A DNA stretch of 64,000 nt from Bombella pluederhausensis (GTDB taxonomy: Bacteria; Pseudomonadota; Alphaproteobacteria; Acetobacterales; Acetobacteraceae). The translations under genes were made by a program, and so were the position numbers. The DNA lies in contig NZ_JANIDY010000002.1 of the NCBI RefSeq assembly GCF_026385525.1, positions 62,001 through 126,000 of the forward strand. Reading direction: 5' to 3'. The notes under the pieces were generated by a model. The model saw only the letters and a list, made by a program, of their open reading frames with translations. It was not told where the DNA came from and did no database searches. Positions 27,901 to 35,733 of the stretch are shown in pieces; positions within the stretch are counted from its first letter, which is position 1, and each line of letters starts with the position of its first letter.

Positions 27901-28567
27901 GCCTGCGCCTCATGAAGATGCTCTGGCCCGCCCGCTGGCACCGAGTCGGCCAGAGGCGGCAGCTTATGGTCCTTTGCCTGCGGCTCGGTCCCCGTTGGAG
28001 ATCATGCAGGGAGGGCTTGTCATTCCTCAGCCTGCTCGCCGCCGTCAGGATGCTATGGAACGAGGAACGCTGGTGCACAGGCTGCTCCAGTTCCTGCCGG
28101 ACCTGCCTGCTGGGGACCGCCGGAAGAAAGCCGAAGCATGGCTGCGGCACACCATGCCGGGATTGGCGGAGAAGGATGTAGCGGAACTCGCCGGGCATGT
28201 TGTTTCTGTTGTGGAGATGGATGTTCTTGCCCCTCTATTTGGGCAGGGAAGCCGAGCCGAACAGGGAATCTCCGGTACGCTGGGCAATCCCGGTGATGGA
28301 ACGGGGCGGGTTGTTCTGGGGCAGGTGGATCGTTTCTGTTTTGATGGGCAGACAGTCTGGCTTTGTGACTACAAGACGGGCCGGTCTCCGTCCCGGCCGG
28401 ATCGTGTCCCGGCGGCCTATCTGGGGCAGATGGCCAGTTACAGGCGTGTCATGCAGAGGCTGTATCCGGGCTATCCCGTGCGTTGCTTCCTCGTCTGGGT
28501 GGATGGCCCTGCCGTGACAGAGCTGCCCGCCGCCCTGCTGGATGAGCAGAAGGTGATACCCGGATGA
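24905..28567 (+). CDS. addA: AddA subunit: UvrD-type helicase and nuclease
   Basis: The 1220-residue product is the motor and nuclease subunit of AddAB. Walker A reads V-S-A-S-A-G-S-G-K-T-K-L-L at about residue 28; C-L-T-Y-T-K-A-A-A-A-E-M is motif Ia, L-L-D-E-V-Q-D-N-S motif II, V-G-D-F-K-Q-S-I-Y motif III, I-M-T-V-H-R-S-K-G-L motif V and L-L-Y-V-A-L-T-R-A motif VI. The C-terminal nuclease has G-Q-V-D-R and L-C-D-Y-K-T-G. ATG overlaps the addB stop by four bases. Confidence 0.96.
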   Translation: MTQNQLSPREQANQAQKKASNPMASVFVSASAGSGKTKLLIDRLLRLMLPLEQIGEDGQPVLLEGSEPSRILCLTYTKAAAAEMAHRLQSHLGHWVSLSDEKLGEALTALDVPDTATTRERARGLFLKVLDAPGGLQIETIHAFCQSLLRRFPLEAALDPHFVLMEEADGQMVLRRALEDSLAQNQDPVQVLAALTGFDRLMGLLGQFNAQSGLLQPLLRLWEMWPERVKEAYQGLLEAGSESSATLKAEACRLHDEAVWRADIQEALPHLADSKREQFETFLRWLERDNPAERDDAFLLSLLFTQKGDIRNMSRHLGAKARNAAPELEQRLLDEARRQQDMQERIRTQRLLEINTAFLSLALPVMGRFADEKRNRGAVDYNDLIARTRDVLREPGAAWVLYKLDGGIDHLLLDEVQDNSGLQWEIAGALTADFFSGSGVREDMPRPRTVFAVGDFKQSIYSFQGAEPEQFHKWRQEFARRVKNAGLLWEDPQLNVSFRSLPPVLDFVDAVFEDDGEVGGNEALNGLREQGDASPLRHRSARSGGGGRVELWPSVPSDKAVAENGAADGSSGEVANPWRAPEKNEDQRSAQQRLADELARYLREQIGQPLQSGTAPLKAGEVMILVPKRSAFLRALIRALKARNVPVASFINSGLVEQAAVQDLMTLCDALLLPQDDLSLAGVLTSPLGGLSDNSLMDLVTANGKRRELGREGTPLWSLLARRHEERPEWRAAWERLQALYRRVDYDTPYDILMQALGVQGGRARLLARLGAEAAEPVDELLTAALTYETQHPPSLQGFLHWLRASTVESKREVESEIDAVRIMTVHRSKGLQARLVILPDTTSTRSRSDSLLWAELDADLPESDPAGDALHGPLWIPQAAMGTKRTEDFLTDEQIRQKEEKNRLLYVALTRASDALLICGWDPKSGSKESSWYAYCEAGMERLEGVQTLPFEGEWGGERLVLEAAVTEARTPREAEEPLAVVSEVPDWMGQAPDWQVTPAPHEDALARPLAPSRPEAAAYGPLPAARSPLEIMQGGLVIPQPARRRQDAMERGTLVHRLLQFLPDLPAGDRRKKAEAWLRHTMPGLAEKDVAELAGHVVSVVEMDVLAPLFGQGSRAEQGISGTLGNPGDGTGRVVLGQVDRFCFDGQTVWLCDYKTGRSPSRPDRVPAAYLGQMASYRRVMQRLYPGYPVRCFLVWVDGPAVTELPAALLDEQKVIPG

Positions 28568-28824
28568 GCTGACCCGCTAACGGCCTGTTACTGTTTGTCT
28601 ATTATAAAGAAAACATGTCACTCAGGACGATAATACCTGTTTCTCATTTGGGTCGATCGTCTGCAAAGGTTAACAGGACTGGATGGGTACACAATGGCAG
28701 AAGGCAGGGTAGAGTCCCTTATTTTGAGGGGCTGCACTGCTGGCCGGCTGGTGGCTACTGTTCGTGATGTATGGCAGAGACATCAGAGTGAGAGATCATA
28801 TTTGTTGAGGGGAAGGACCACATC
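28568..28824. other. Intergenic region between addA and trxA
   Basis: These 257 bases must hold the trxA promoter, but no clear -35/-10 pair was found. A 44-codon frame from ATG 28694 ends in a TGA overlapping the trxA ATG; its sequence is not recognisable and it was not called. GGGGAAGGA precedes trxA as its ribosome binding site. Confidence 0.35.
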
Positions 28825-29154
28825 ATGAGCGAACATACAGTAGCAGTGACAGATCAGGGTTTCGAAGCTGACGTTCTGAAGGCTGAGGGCTTTGTGCTGG
28901 TGGATTTCTGGGCAGAATGGTGCGGTCCTTGCCGCATGATTGCGCCTGCACTGGATGAAATCGGCAGGGATTATAAGGGGCGTGTTACGGTGGCGAAGGT
29001 GGACATTGATTCCAACCCGGAGACCCCGACCACATTCGGCGTGCGCAGCATTCCGACCATGATCCTTTTCAAGGATGGCAAGCCGGTTGCCCAGCAGATG
29101 GGTGCCCTGCCCAAGAGCCAGCTTAAGGCATGGCTGGATGCTCATCTCGGCTAA
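28825..29154 (+). CDS. trxA: Thioredoxin
   Basis: The 109-residue product is a classic thioredoxin: V-D-F-W-A-E-W-C-G-P-C-R-M with the redox CxxC at about residues 34-37, K-V-D-I-D at about 60, and the cis-proline loop R-S-I-P-T-M. It reduces protein disulfides in the cytoplasm, receiving electrons from thioredoxin reductase. Length is standard. Terminated by a hairpin at 29187. Confidence 0.96.
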   Translation: MSEHTVAVTDQGFEADVLKAEGFVLVDFWAEWCGPCRMIAPALDEIGRDYKGRVTVAKVDIDSNPETPTTFGVRSIPTMILFKDGKPVAQQMGALPKSQLKAWLDAHLG

Positions 29155-29186
29155 GGCCGTAACGGGTCATTTATTCTGATGGCTGG

Positions 29187-29228
29187 CAGCCCGATGGCGG
29201 AGGAACACTCTGCTGTCGGGCTGTTTTT
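29187..29228 (+). terminator. Intrinsic terminator of trxA
   Basis: CAGCCCGA pairs with TCGGGCTG around a 21-base loop and leads straight into six T residues. Confidence 0.8.
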
Positions 29229-29285
29229 TATGGGGTAATGCGGGGGAGATGGTCAGCGTCAGACAGACGGTGTAAGATGGCCGTC

Positions 29286-30467
29286 ATGTCAAAACAGTCT
29301 GATTTTCCTGCGCCCGTCCTGATTACTACGTCTTCCGGGGTAGCTTCCCTGTGTGAGAAGCTGCGTCATGAGCCTTTCGTGACGGTTGATACAGAGTTTG
29401 TGCGGGAGAAGACCTACTGGCCCCGTCTGTGTCTCGTACAGCTTGGCGGTGTCGAAGATGTGGCTCTGATTGATACATGCGTGCCGGGCATCGATCTGTC
29501 CCCTCTGGCCGAATTGCTCGCCGAACCGAATTGTGTGAAGGTCTTTCACGCTGCCCGGCAGGACCTTGAGATTTTCCTTCATCTGTTCGACCAGCTGCCC
29601 GTCAATGTGTTCGATACACAGGTTGCTGCCATGGTGGCCGGGTTTGGTGAGCAGGTGGGGTATGACAGTCTCGTCTCGGCCATGACAGGCCAGAGCATCG
29701 ACAAGTCGCATCGTTTCAGTGATTGGGCGGCCCGGCCCTTGTCTAAGGCGCAGATTGCCTATGCAAGCGCCGATGTAACGCATTTGCGGGTCATTTATGA
29801 GAAGCTGACTCGTCAGTTGGAAGAACAGGGGCGCCTGCCATGGGTGAAGGGTGAGCTGGCTGCTCTGGGTGAAGTGAGTCTGTTCCGGCCTGATCCCAGA
29901 GGGTTGTGGGTCAAGCTGAAGCCCCGGACGAATAACCGCAAGGTGCTGGCTGTGCTGCGGGAAGTCGCTGCATGGCGGGAGGAGGCTGCCCAGCAAGAGG
30001 ATGTACCCCGCCAGCGCATCATCCGGGATGAGAGCCTTTTGGAGGTTGCTGTGGCTCGCCCTCACGATGGGGGAGCTCTGGCCCGGATTCGGGGCGTGAC
30101 GGCTGATTTTGCCAGAAGCGCATTAGGACATGATCTGCTGGCTGCCGTGCAGCGTGGGGAGAAGTGTCCTGAAGATGAACGACCGGAACTGCCTAACAGG
30201 CGTAAGACGGAACGGTCCCGTGCGCCTTCGGGCGTGCTGGCCTTGCTCAAGGTTCTGCTGACGGCACGGAGTGAGGAAGGGCGTGTGGCAGCCCGGCTGA
30301 TTGCCTCATCTGATGAGCTGGAACGTCTGGCTCAGGGTGAGACGGATCTGCCCGTTCTCAAAGGCTGGCGTGCCGAGCTTTTCGGGCGGGAGGCACAGGC
30401 CCTGCTCAGAGGGGAGAAAGTTCTGTTTGTCAGCAGGGGGCAGTTGCAGGTAGTGGACAGGGGATAA
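29286..30467 (+). CDS. rnd: Ribonuclease D
   Basis: The product (393 residues from ATG 29286) is a DEDDy 3'-5' exoribonuclease that trims tRNA 3' ends. The motifs are V-D-T-E-F-V-R-E (D and E), H-A-A-R-Q-D-L-E-I-F (second D) and Y-A-S-A-D-V-T-H-L (Tyr and last Asp). The C-terminal half contains HRDC-type helical segments (V-L-A-V-L-R-E-V-A-A-W-R, R-I-I-R-D-E-S-L-L). ATGs at 29277 and 29238 are also in frame and none has a strong ribosome binding site. Confidence 0.93.
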   Translation: MSKQSDFPAPVLITTSSGVASLCEKLRHEPFVTVDTEFVREKTYWPRLCLVQLGGVEDVALIDTCVPGIDLSPLAELLAEPNCVKVFHAARQDLEIFLHLFDQLPVNVFDTQVAAMVAGFGEQVGYDSLVSAMTGQSIDKSHRFSDWAARPLSKAQIAYASADVTHLRVIYEKLTRQLEEQGRLPWVKGELAALGEVSLFRPDPRGLWVKLKPRTNNRKVLAVLREVAAWREEAAQQEDVPRQRIIRDESLLEVAVARPHDGGALARIRGVTADFARSALGHDLLAAVQRGEKCPEDERPELPNRRKTERSRAPSGVLALLKVLLTARSEEGRVAARLIASSDELERLAQGETDLPVLKGWRAELFGREAQALLRGEKVLFVSRGQLQVVDRG

Positions 30468-30608
30468 TTCCTGCCTGATGTCCATAGGGGCCAGAAGGCT
30501 ATAGGCTGGATGAAAGAAATGGGCCGGTTTTGGGCTGGTCCGGTTTCTGGTAAGCATGGTGCAGGATCGCTGCGATGGTGTGCCGTGGGAACGAGTGGAG
30601 AAACGTGG

Positions 30609-31304
30609 ATGGCTATGGAATGGACAGACGAGCTGATCGCACGGCTCAAGGAGCTTTGGGAGCAGGGCCTCTCAACGGCGGAGATTGGCCGTCAGCTTTC
30701 TATTACAAAAAATGCGGTTGTTGGTAAGGCTCATCGTCTCGGTCTGCCGCCCCGTCCTTCGCCTATCCGCAATAAGAGCGCTGCGGAAAGTGCCAGCAAG
30801 CCTGCCCGCCCACGTACGACCCGTACGAAGAAGACTGATGCTGAGACACCTTCGGACGATGTGAAGGTCGAAAAGGCTAAGGCTATCGTAGAGGAAGCCG
30901 CTCCTGCAAAGCCTGTTGAGAAAAAGGCCAGTGCGGCGAAGGCTACCAAGGCAAAGGCCGAAAAGGTGGAGAAACCTGCCAAGGTAAAAGCCGACACTTC
31001 AGTAGCAGAGACACCGGCGAAAGTGGCAGTCCCCCGCAAGGAAGCGGCAGCTCCGGCTGTTGATGTTGAAGAAGCGGACGTACCGGCTCGTCCTGCTGCG
31101 CCTCAGCGCAAGGTGGCACCGCCCCGTCGTGTGCGGGATACGCTGGATCGTTCTGTTCGGCAGGGGCCGACATGCCAGTGGCCGATCGGCGACCCGGGCA
31201 CGCCGGAGTTTCATTTCTGTGGGGCCACGCCTCTGTCCGGCAAGCCGTATTGTGCCGAACATGCCGCAATTGCGTATGTGAAGATTCGGGACCGCCGCCA
31301 CTAA
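30609..31304 (+). CDS. gcrA: Cell cycle regulator GcrA
   Basis: The 231-residue product is GcrA, an alphaproteobacterial factor that binds sigma-70 and recruits RNA polymerase to promoters methylated by CcrM. The N-terminal helix-turn-helix reads W-T-D-E-L-I-A-R-L-K-E-L-W and G-L-S-T-A-E-I-G-R-Q-L-S with N-A-V-V-G-K-A-H-R-L-G-L; the C-terminal sigma-binding part has C-Q-W-P-I-G-D-P-G, F-H-F-C-G and P-Y-C-A-E-H. Between them lies a long Lys/Ala/Glu/Val-rich linker (about residues 55-165). GGAG eight bases ahead sets the start at 30609. Confidence 0.95.
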   Translation: MAMEWTDELIARLKELWEQGLSTAEIGRQLSITKNAVVGKAHRLGLPPRPSPIRNKSAAESASKPARPRTTRTKKTDAETPSDDVKVEKAKAIVEEAAPAKPVEKKASAAKATKAKAEKVEKPAKVKADTSVAETPAKVAVPRKEAAAPAVDVEEADVPARPAAPQRKVAPPRRVRDTLDRSVRQGPTCQWPIGDPGTPEFHFCGATPLSGKPYCAEHAAIAYVKIRDRRH

Positions 31305-31323
31305 CAGGTAAGGCCCGGCCATT

Positions 31324-31363
31324 AAAAAAAGCTGCCATCCCGTCCGGGGCGGCAGCTTTTTTT
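31324..31363. terminator. Bidirectional terminator between gcrA and the bactofilin gene
   Basis: AAAAAAAGCTGCC pairs perfectly with GGCAGCTTTTTTT over a 14-base loop; T-runs on both strands serve both convergent genes. Confidence 0.88.
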
Positions 31364-31397
31364 CTGACTGCATGAAAATGGGTCTACGAAAAGCCTG

Positions 31398-31898
31398 TCA
31401 GGCTGTCTGCCCGTTGGCGGAGCTTTCCGGCTCATGAGTATGGGCAGTCGTATTATGATCCTTGGCACCGGGCAGCGGTGAGGTAATCATGCCCAGTTTC
31501 CCCGTGACCTGCCCACCTTCCTCTACCTGAAGGCGGCGGCATTCTGCATCACCGATCAGCCGCCCGCTGGCACGGATGGTCAACGTGTTGCGCACGGTCA
31601 GCTCGCCTTCCAGTGTTCCGGCAATTTCGGCAGACCCTGTTTCGGCTACGCCACGGAAAAGCCCTTCCGGGGAGATCAGGATTTCCTTGGCGATGAGATG
31701 TTCTACCTCGACCGTTCCCTCGATGATTAGACGCTCGATATTTTCGATCGTCCCGCGGATGGTGATGCCACTATGGACAACAAGCGTACGCGCATTATCG
31801 GTGTAACCGCCATTATCCTGGCTGCTGAAGCGGCTGGATGAGGCACGCTGACGGGGAGCGGAACCGGGCATGGGGGAGGGAGGAGTAGGTAGAGACAT
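31398..31898 (-). CDS. Bactofilin
   Basis: The 166-residue product is a bactofilin, a self-assembling right-handed beta-helix cytoskeletal protein. After a disordered Pro/Ser/Gln-rich head (to residue ~35), the core repeats short turns such as I-T-I-R-G-T-I, I-I-E-G-T-V-E-V, E-I-A-G-T-L-E-G-E-L-T-V and L-T-I-R-A-S-G-R-L-I-G-D, and a short polar tail follows. Such filaments scaffold envelope or cell-shape enzymes at the inner membrane. No peptidase or other partner is adjacent. Confidence 0.92.
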   Translation of the reverse strand: MSLPTPPSPMPGSAPRQRASSSRFSSQDNGGYTDNARTLVVHSGITIRGTIENIERLIIEGTVEVEHLIAKEILISPEGLFRGVAETGSAEIAGTLEGELTVRNTLTIRASGRLIGDAECRRLQVEEGGQVTGKLGMITSPLPGAKDHNTTAHTHEPESSANGQTA

Positions 31899-32197
31899 GA
31901 TTTCCTTTAGTCAGGCGATTAGGGTGGCGCTGAATGATGACACTGTGGCGCTCAGGACACTGTGCCGAATTCTGGTCTGTCAGAAGGTATGCCTCCCAGA
32001 ATAGAGCCAGAAAGCGGCCTTGGCTAGGTGAACAGGTCTCACTAAGGAAGCTTTTCCATGGGCTGTCAATGCTACATGGGGTGAGAAGATTGATGCAGGG
32101 TGAATATTAAGGGCATCGTGAAGATGGATTGATCTGCACGGCACGGGCGCTATGGTAGCAGCCATTGTGCCAGAAATGAATGAGAGTGTGCCTTATC
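31899..32197. other. Intergenic region between bactofilin and adenosine kinase genes
   Basis: No gene is supported in these 299 bases, which lie between divergent genes. The only promoter-like pair seen faces the kinase (listed separately). No RNA gene was recognised. Confidence 0.35.
32129..32156 (+). promoter_or_regulatory. Candidate promoter of the adenosine kinase gene
   Basis: TTGATC (32129-32134) and TATGGT (32151-32156) are 16 bases apart and lie 42 bases ahead of the start codon at 32198. Confidence 0.4.
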
Positions 32198-33184
32198 ATG
32201 TCCTCTACCTCCCCAAAATATGATCTTCTCTGTGTTGGCAATGCCATCGTGGACGTGTTGGCGACTGTCAGTGCGGATGTACTGGCAGAGCTGGGGGCTG
32301 CTCCGGGGAGCATGACCCTGATTGATGCGCCAACGATGGCGCAGATTGAACGGCGCATTCATGTGGAGCAGGTTGCCGGTGGTGGTTCTGCTGCCAATAG
32401 TGCGGTTGTGGCGGCCCGCATGGGCGCAAAGACGGCCTATCTGGGCAAGGTGGCCGCTGATAAGGCTGGTGAAGATTTTACGGCGGACATGGCCAAACAG
32501 GGTATTGCCTTCCCTTCAGTGCCACTGAGCGGAGACGGCACTATTCCTACGGCCCGCTGCATCGTGCTGATTACACCGGATGGCCAGCGGACCATGTTCA
32601 CCTATCTGGGGGCCTGCGTGGAGTTCACACCGCAGGACGTGGTAGCCGATGTGGTGGCTGAATCCGCCATTACCTATCTGGAGGGGTATCTGTTTGACCG
32701 CCCGCAGGCACAGGAGGCGTTCTACCGGGCGGCTAAGCTGGCGCACGAGGCTGGCCGCAAAGTGTCCTTGACGCTTTCTGACACATTCTGCATCCAGCGG
32801 CATCAGGCAGCTTTCCGATCTTTCGTGGCTGAATCGGTGGATATTCTGTTTGCGAATGAGGGTGAGATTCTGGCGCTCTATGAAACGGAAAATCTTGATG
32901 AGGCTCTGAAGGCGCTTTCCGGTGATGTTGCTCTTGGTGTGGTGACCCGTGGTGAGAAAGGTGCTGTCGTTCAGGCCGGTGAAACTCGTCATGACGTGCC
33001 AACGGCCCCGGTGAAGGTTGTGGACACGACAGGCGCTGGTGATGCGTTTGCAGCTGGATTCCTTGCTGGCTACAGCCGGAAGCGGCCGCTCGTAGACTGC
33101 GCTGCCTTGGGGAATCAGGCGGCTGGCCATGTCATTACCCGTCTTGGTGGGCGCCCGGATGATGGCTTTGCGCTGAAAGCCTGA
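32198..33184 (+). CDS. Adenosine kinase (PfkB/ribokinase family)
   Basis: The product (328 residues from ATG 32198) is a PfkB-type sugar/nucleoside kinase; L-C-V-G-N-A-I-V-D-V-L near the start, the V-A-G-G-G-S-A-A-N-S-A loop, L-S-D-T-F-C, and the ATP/catalytic motif V-V-D-T-T-G-A-G-D-A-F-A-A-G-F are clear. The pattern is that of bacterial adenosine kinases, which phosphorylate adenosine to AMP. GAGAGTG lies ~10 bases ahead of the chosen start; an ATG at 32180 is less likely. Other PfkB nucleoside substrates cannot be excluded. Confidence 0.88.
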   Translation: MSSTSPKYDLLCVGNAIVDVLATVSADVLAELGAAPGSMTLIDAPTMAQIERRIHVEQVAGGGSAANSAVVAARMGAKTAYLGKVAADKAGEDFTADMAKQGIAFPSVPLSGDGTIPTARCIVLITPDGQRTMFTYLGACVEFTPQDVVADVVAESAITYLEGYLFDRPQAQEAFYRAAKLAHEAGRKVSLTLSDTFCIQRHQAAFRSFVAESVDILFANEGEILALYETENLDEALKALSGDVALGVVTRGEKGAVVQAGETRHDVPTAPVKVVDTTGAGDAFAAGFLAGYSRKRPLVDCAALGNQAAGHVITRLGGRPDDGFALKA

Positions 33185-33202
33185 TGGTAGGCTTCTGAAC
33201 GT

Positions 33203-33241
33203 AAAAAGGCCAGCCCCGGTATGAGAGGGCTGGCCTTTTTT
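33203..33241. terminator. Bidirectional terminator between adenosine kinase and hpnK
   Basis: AAAAAGGCCAGCCC pairs with GGGCTGGCCTTTTT over an 11-base loop, with A- and T-runs giving function on both strands. Confidence 0.88.
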
Positions 33242-33249
33242 ATGCTGTT

Positions 33250-34098
33250 TTAGAGCGCATCCCACGTGGTGGTCTGGATGTTGTTGGCGGCAAGAAGGTC
33301 TTTGGTTGTAGGGCTAATCAGGCTGGCGAGCTCCTGATCCGGCTGGTAACCGGGCATGAGTTCCGCCATCTGCTGGCTCTGTCCCTTGGCGGGGTGAAAA
33401 TAGATTTCGCTCACACCGGGAGGGAGCTGTGGGATGAGGCTGTGAATACGTTCGGGGGTCATATGGCCAGACCAGCGCAGACCGAAGCATGAATCATTGG
33501 TCTTCATGCCAGCGGCGTGAATCTGGGCACGAAGAACACGGGTCCACTGTTCCAGAGCACGATCCCCGAGAGAGGGAGTGCCGCCCAGAGGGGCGGCGGG
33601 CTCCATAGGGGTGCGGACTGCCTTCAGGCCGTATGTCTTGCCCGTATGGATCATCATATGCCCGATGGTTGGGTGCAGATGCATGTGCTTATGGGCGTTG
33701 GCATGGTCCAGCCGTAGCCCTGTGCGGGCAAACTGCTGGAACTGGGCATGAATCTCTTTCTTCAGGGCCGAGCGTGTAGTGGGAGAAAAGAAATATTGGA
33801 AACCCAGCTTGAGCTGGTCCCGCCCGAACCACCCTTGCTGATCTGTAATGATGGGGAGATGGAGCAGAGAATCTCCTTCAATGACGACCAGATGAAGTCC
33901 CAGCCGTAGATTGGGCATTTTCCGTGCCCGTTTCAGGGCGTCCTCAAAGGCCGGTGCGGCCACCATGAGGCTGGCCGTGCTGAGAAGCCCTTTGCGGTGA
34001 GCTTCCTCAATGGCTTCGTTGACTTCCACACTCATGCCGAAATCATCAGCGGAGAAAATGACACGGCGGGGCGAAGAAACTGTCATGGTCTGTCTCAT
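33250..34098 (-). CDS. hpnK: Hopanoid biosynthesis deacetylase HpnK (YdjC-like)
   Basis: The 282-residue product belongs to the YdjC/ChbG carbohydrate deacetylase family. The metal-site blocks are S-A-D-D-F-G-M-S near residue 16, H-A-N-A-H-K-H-M-H-L-H-P-T-I at about 130-143 and E-I-Y-F-H-P-A near 232. In hopanoid clusters HpnK is held to remove the acetyl group from N-acetylglucosaminyl-bacteriohopanetetrol to give the glucosamine form. It is the last gene of hpnM-I-J-K, 127 bases after hpnJ and beyond a terminator. A second in-frame ATG at 34086 may be the true start. Confidence 0.92.
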   Translation of the reverse strand: MRQTMTVSSPRRVIFSADDFGMSVEVNEAIEEAHRKGLLSTASLMVAAPAFEDALKRARKMPNLRLGLHLVVIEGDSLLHLPIITDQQGWFGRDQLKLGFQYFFSPTTRSALKKEIHAQFQQFARTGLRLDHANAHKHMHLHPTIGHMMIHTGKTYGLKAVRTPMEPAAPLGGTPSLGDRALEQWTRVLRAQIHAAGMKTNDSCFGLRWSGHMTPERIHSLIPQLPPGVSEIYFHPAKGQSQQMAELMPGYQPDQELASLISPTTKDLLAANNIQTTTWDAL

Positions 34099-34170
34099 GA
34101 AAGAAGGATCAGCAGGGAAGGCGCATCATGTCGCAACTCTGGCTGCATGGAAAGGTGCAGGCAGGGCATG

Positions 34171-34201
34171 AAAAAAGGCGGCCACATTGGGCCGCCTTTT
34201 T
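34171..34201 (-). terminator. Terminator after hpnJ
   Basis: On the minus strand GGCGGCCC and GGGCCGCC-type arms (AAAAAGGCGGCC with GGCCGCCTTTTT) pair over a 5-6-base loop and end in six T residues. It lies between hpnJ and hpnK, so hpnK expression needs read-through or its own promoter. Confidence 0.8.
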
Positions 34202-34225
34202 CTGTTCTGCCATGTCAGGCCGTCA

Positions 34226-35650
34226 TCAGGAGGAATGACGCTGACGGAGGAACTGGAAGAACTCCACACCCTCACGCAGACGACGCTTGAGCATCTGCGG
34301 GTCTGTAGCCATTTCCTTGACGATGGCAAAAATTTTGGACGGACGGAAATAGAACTCCTTGTAGAACGTTTCCACGCTCTTGAAGATTTCCGTATGGGAG
34401 AGGTGCGGGTAATGCAGCGGAGCAATCTGCACGCCGTTCTCGTCAATCAGCTCAGCTTCATCTTCGTTCAGCCAGCCATTTTCAGAGGCCTGCTTGTGCA
34501 GGAACGTGCCCGGGTAGGGGGCCGCAAGGGAAACCTGCATGGTGTGTGGGTTGATTTCCTTGGCGTACTCGATGGTCTCGCGGATGGTTTCTTTTGTCTC
34601 ACCCGGCAGGCCGACAATGAAGGTACCGTGGATTTTGATGCCCAGCTTGTGACAGTTCTTTGTGAACTCACGGGCTGTCTCGATGCGCATACCCTTCTTG
34701 ATGTTATGAAGGATCTGCTGGTTACCGCTCTCATACCCAACGAGCAGCAGGCGCAGGCCGTTGTCACGCAGCACTTTCAGCGTGTCATAGGGGACGTTGG
34801 CCTTGGCGTTGCAGGACCATGTCACACCCAGCTTGCCCAGCTCACGGGCGATGGCCTCGGCACGGGGCAGGTCATCGGTGAAGGTATCGTCATCAAAGAA
34901 GAACTCTTTCACCTGCGGGAAGTATTTCAGAGCCAGCTTGATCTCGGCAGCCACGTGCTCAGGGCTGCGTGTGCGGTAGCGATGCCCCCCCACCGTCTGC
35001 GGCCACAGGCAGAAGGTGCAGCGGGACTTACAGCCACGGCCCGTATAAATGGAGATGTACGGGTGCTTCAGATAACCGATGAAGTAGTCTTCGATCTTCA
35101 GGTCGCGCTTGTACACTTCCGTCACGAAGGGGAGGCTGTCCATGTCCTCAATCATGGCGCGGTCTTTGTTGGTGATGATCTCACCCTTCTCATTGCGCCA
35201 TGTAATGCCATCCACCTCGGCAAGAGGCTTGCCTTCGGCAATTTCCTTGATGGTGAAATCGAACTCGTTGCGGGCCACGAAGTCAATCGGGCTGCCCTGT
35301 GCAAGGCTTTCATCCGGCTGAACGGCAACCTTGGCCCCGACCATCCCGATCTTCAGCTTCGGGTTGGTTTCCTTTAGCATCTTGGCCACACGGACATCAG
35401 ACGGGAAGGAGGGGGTGGATGTGTGCATGATCACCAGATCACGGTTCTTCACATCCTCAAGGATCGGCCCCATGCCCATCTTGGCCGGGGGGGCGTCAAT
35501 CAGGCGTGAACCGGGCACCATTGCTGCAGGCTGTGCCAGCCACGTAGGATACCAGAAAGACCGGATTTCCCGCTTTGCCTGGTAACGTGAGCCAGCGCCA
35601 CCATCAAAGCCATCGAAAGATGGGGGCTGCAGAAATAGTGTTCTCAACAT
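34226..35650 (-). CDS. hpnJ: Hopanoid biosynthesis radical SAM protein HpnJ
   Basis: The 474-residue product is a B12-binding-type radical SAM protein. The N-terminal ~170 residues form a cobalamin-binding-like Rossmann region (I-G-M-V-G-A-K-V-A-V), the SAM iron-sulfur motif is Y-T-G-R-G-C-K-S-R-C-T-F-C-L-W at about 200-214, followed by F-F-D-D-D-T-F and V-G-Y-E-S-G. HpnJ is required to form the cyclitol ether head group of composite hopanoids. Length and start (M-L-R-T-L-F-L-Q-P-P-S-F) match the family. Confidence 0.95.
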   Translation of the reverse strand: MLRTLFLQPPSFDGFDGGAGSRYQAKREIRSFWYPTWLAQPAAMVPGSRLIDAPPAKMGMGPILEDVKNRDLVIMHTSTPSFPSDVRVAKMLKETNPKLKIGMVGAKVAVQPDESLAQGSPIDFVARNEFDFTIKEIAEGKPLAEVDGITWRNEKGEIITNKDRAMIEDMDSLPFVTEVYKRDLKIEDYFIGYLKHPYISIYTGRGCKSRCTFCLWPQTVGGHRYRTRSPEHVAAEIKLALKYFPQVKEFFFDDDTFTDDLPRAEAIARELGKLGVTWSCNAKANVPYDTLKVLRDNGLRLLLVGYESGNQQILHNIKKGMRIETAREFTKNCHKLGIKIHGTFIVGLPGETKETIRETIEYAKEINPHTMQVSLAAPYPGTFLHKQASENGWLNEDEAELIDENGVQIAPLHYPHLSHTEIFKSVETFYKEFYFRPSKIFAIVKEMATDPQMLKRRLREGVEFFQFLRQRHSS

Positions 35651-35733
35651 GAACGGACACTCCTGATTATGTCGGGCCTGTCAACGCCGGTTTCGCTGAG
35701 CAGGGAAGAAGGGCACAAGGCTAGTTGGGATTG

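Noticed and set aside
34187-35377. A 396-codon plus-strand frame over hpnJ
   Set aside because: Shadow of hpnJ, whose product shows the radical SAM motif and full family length.
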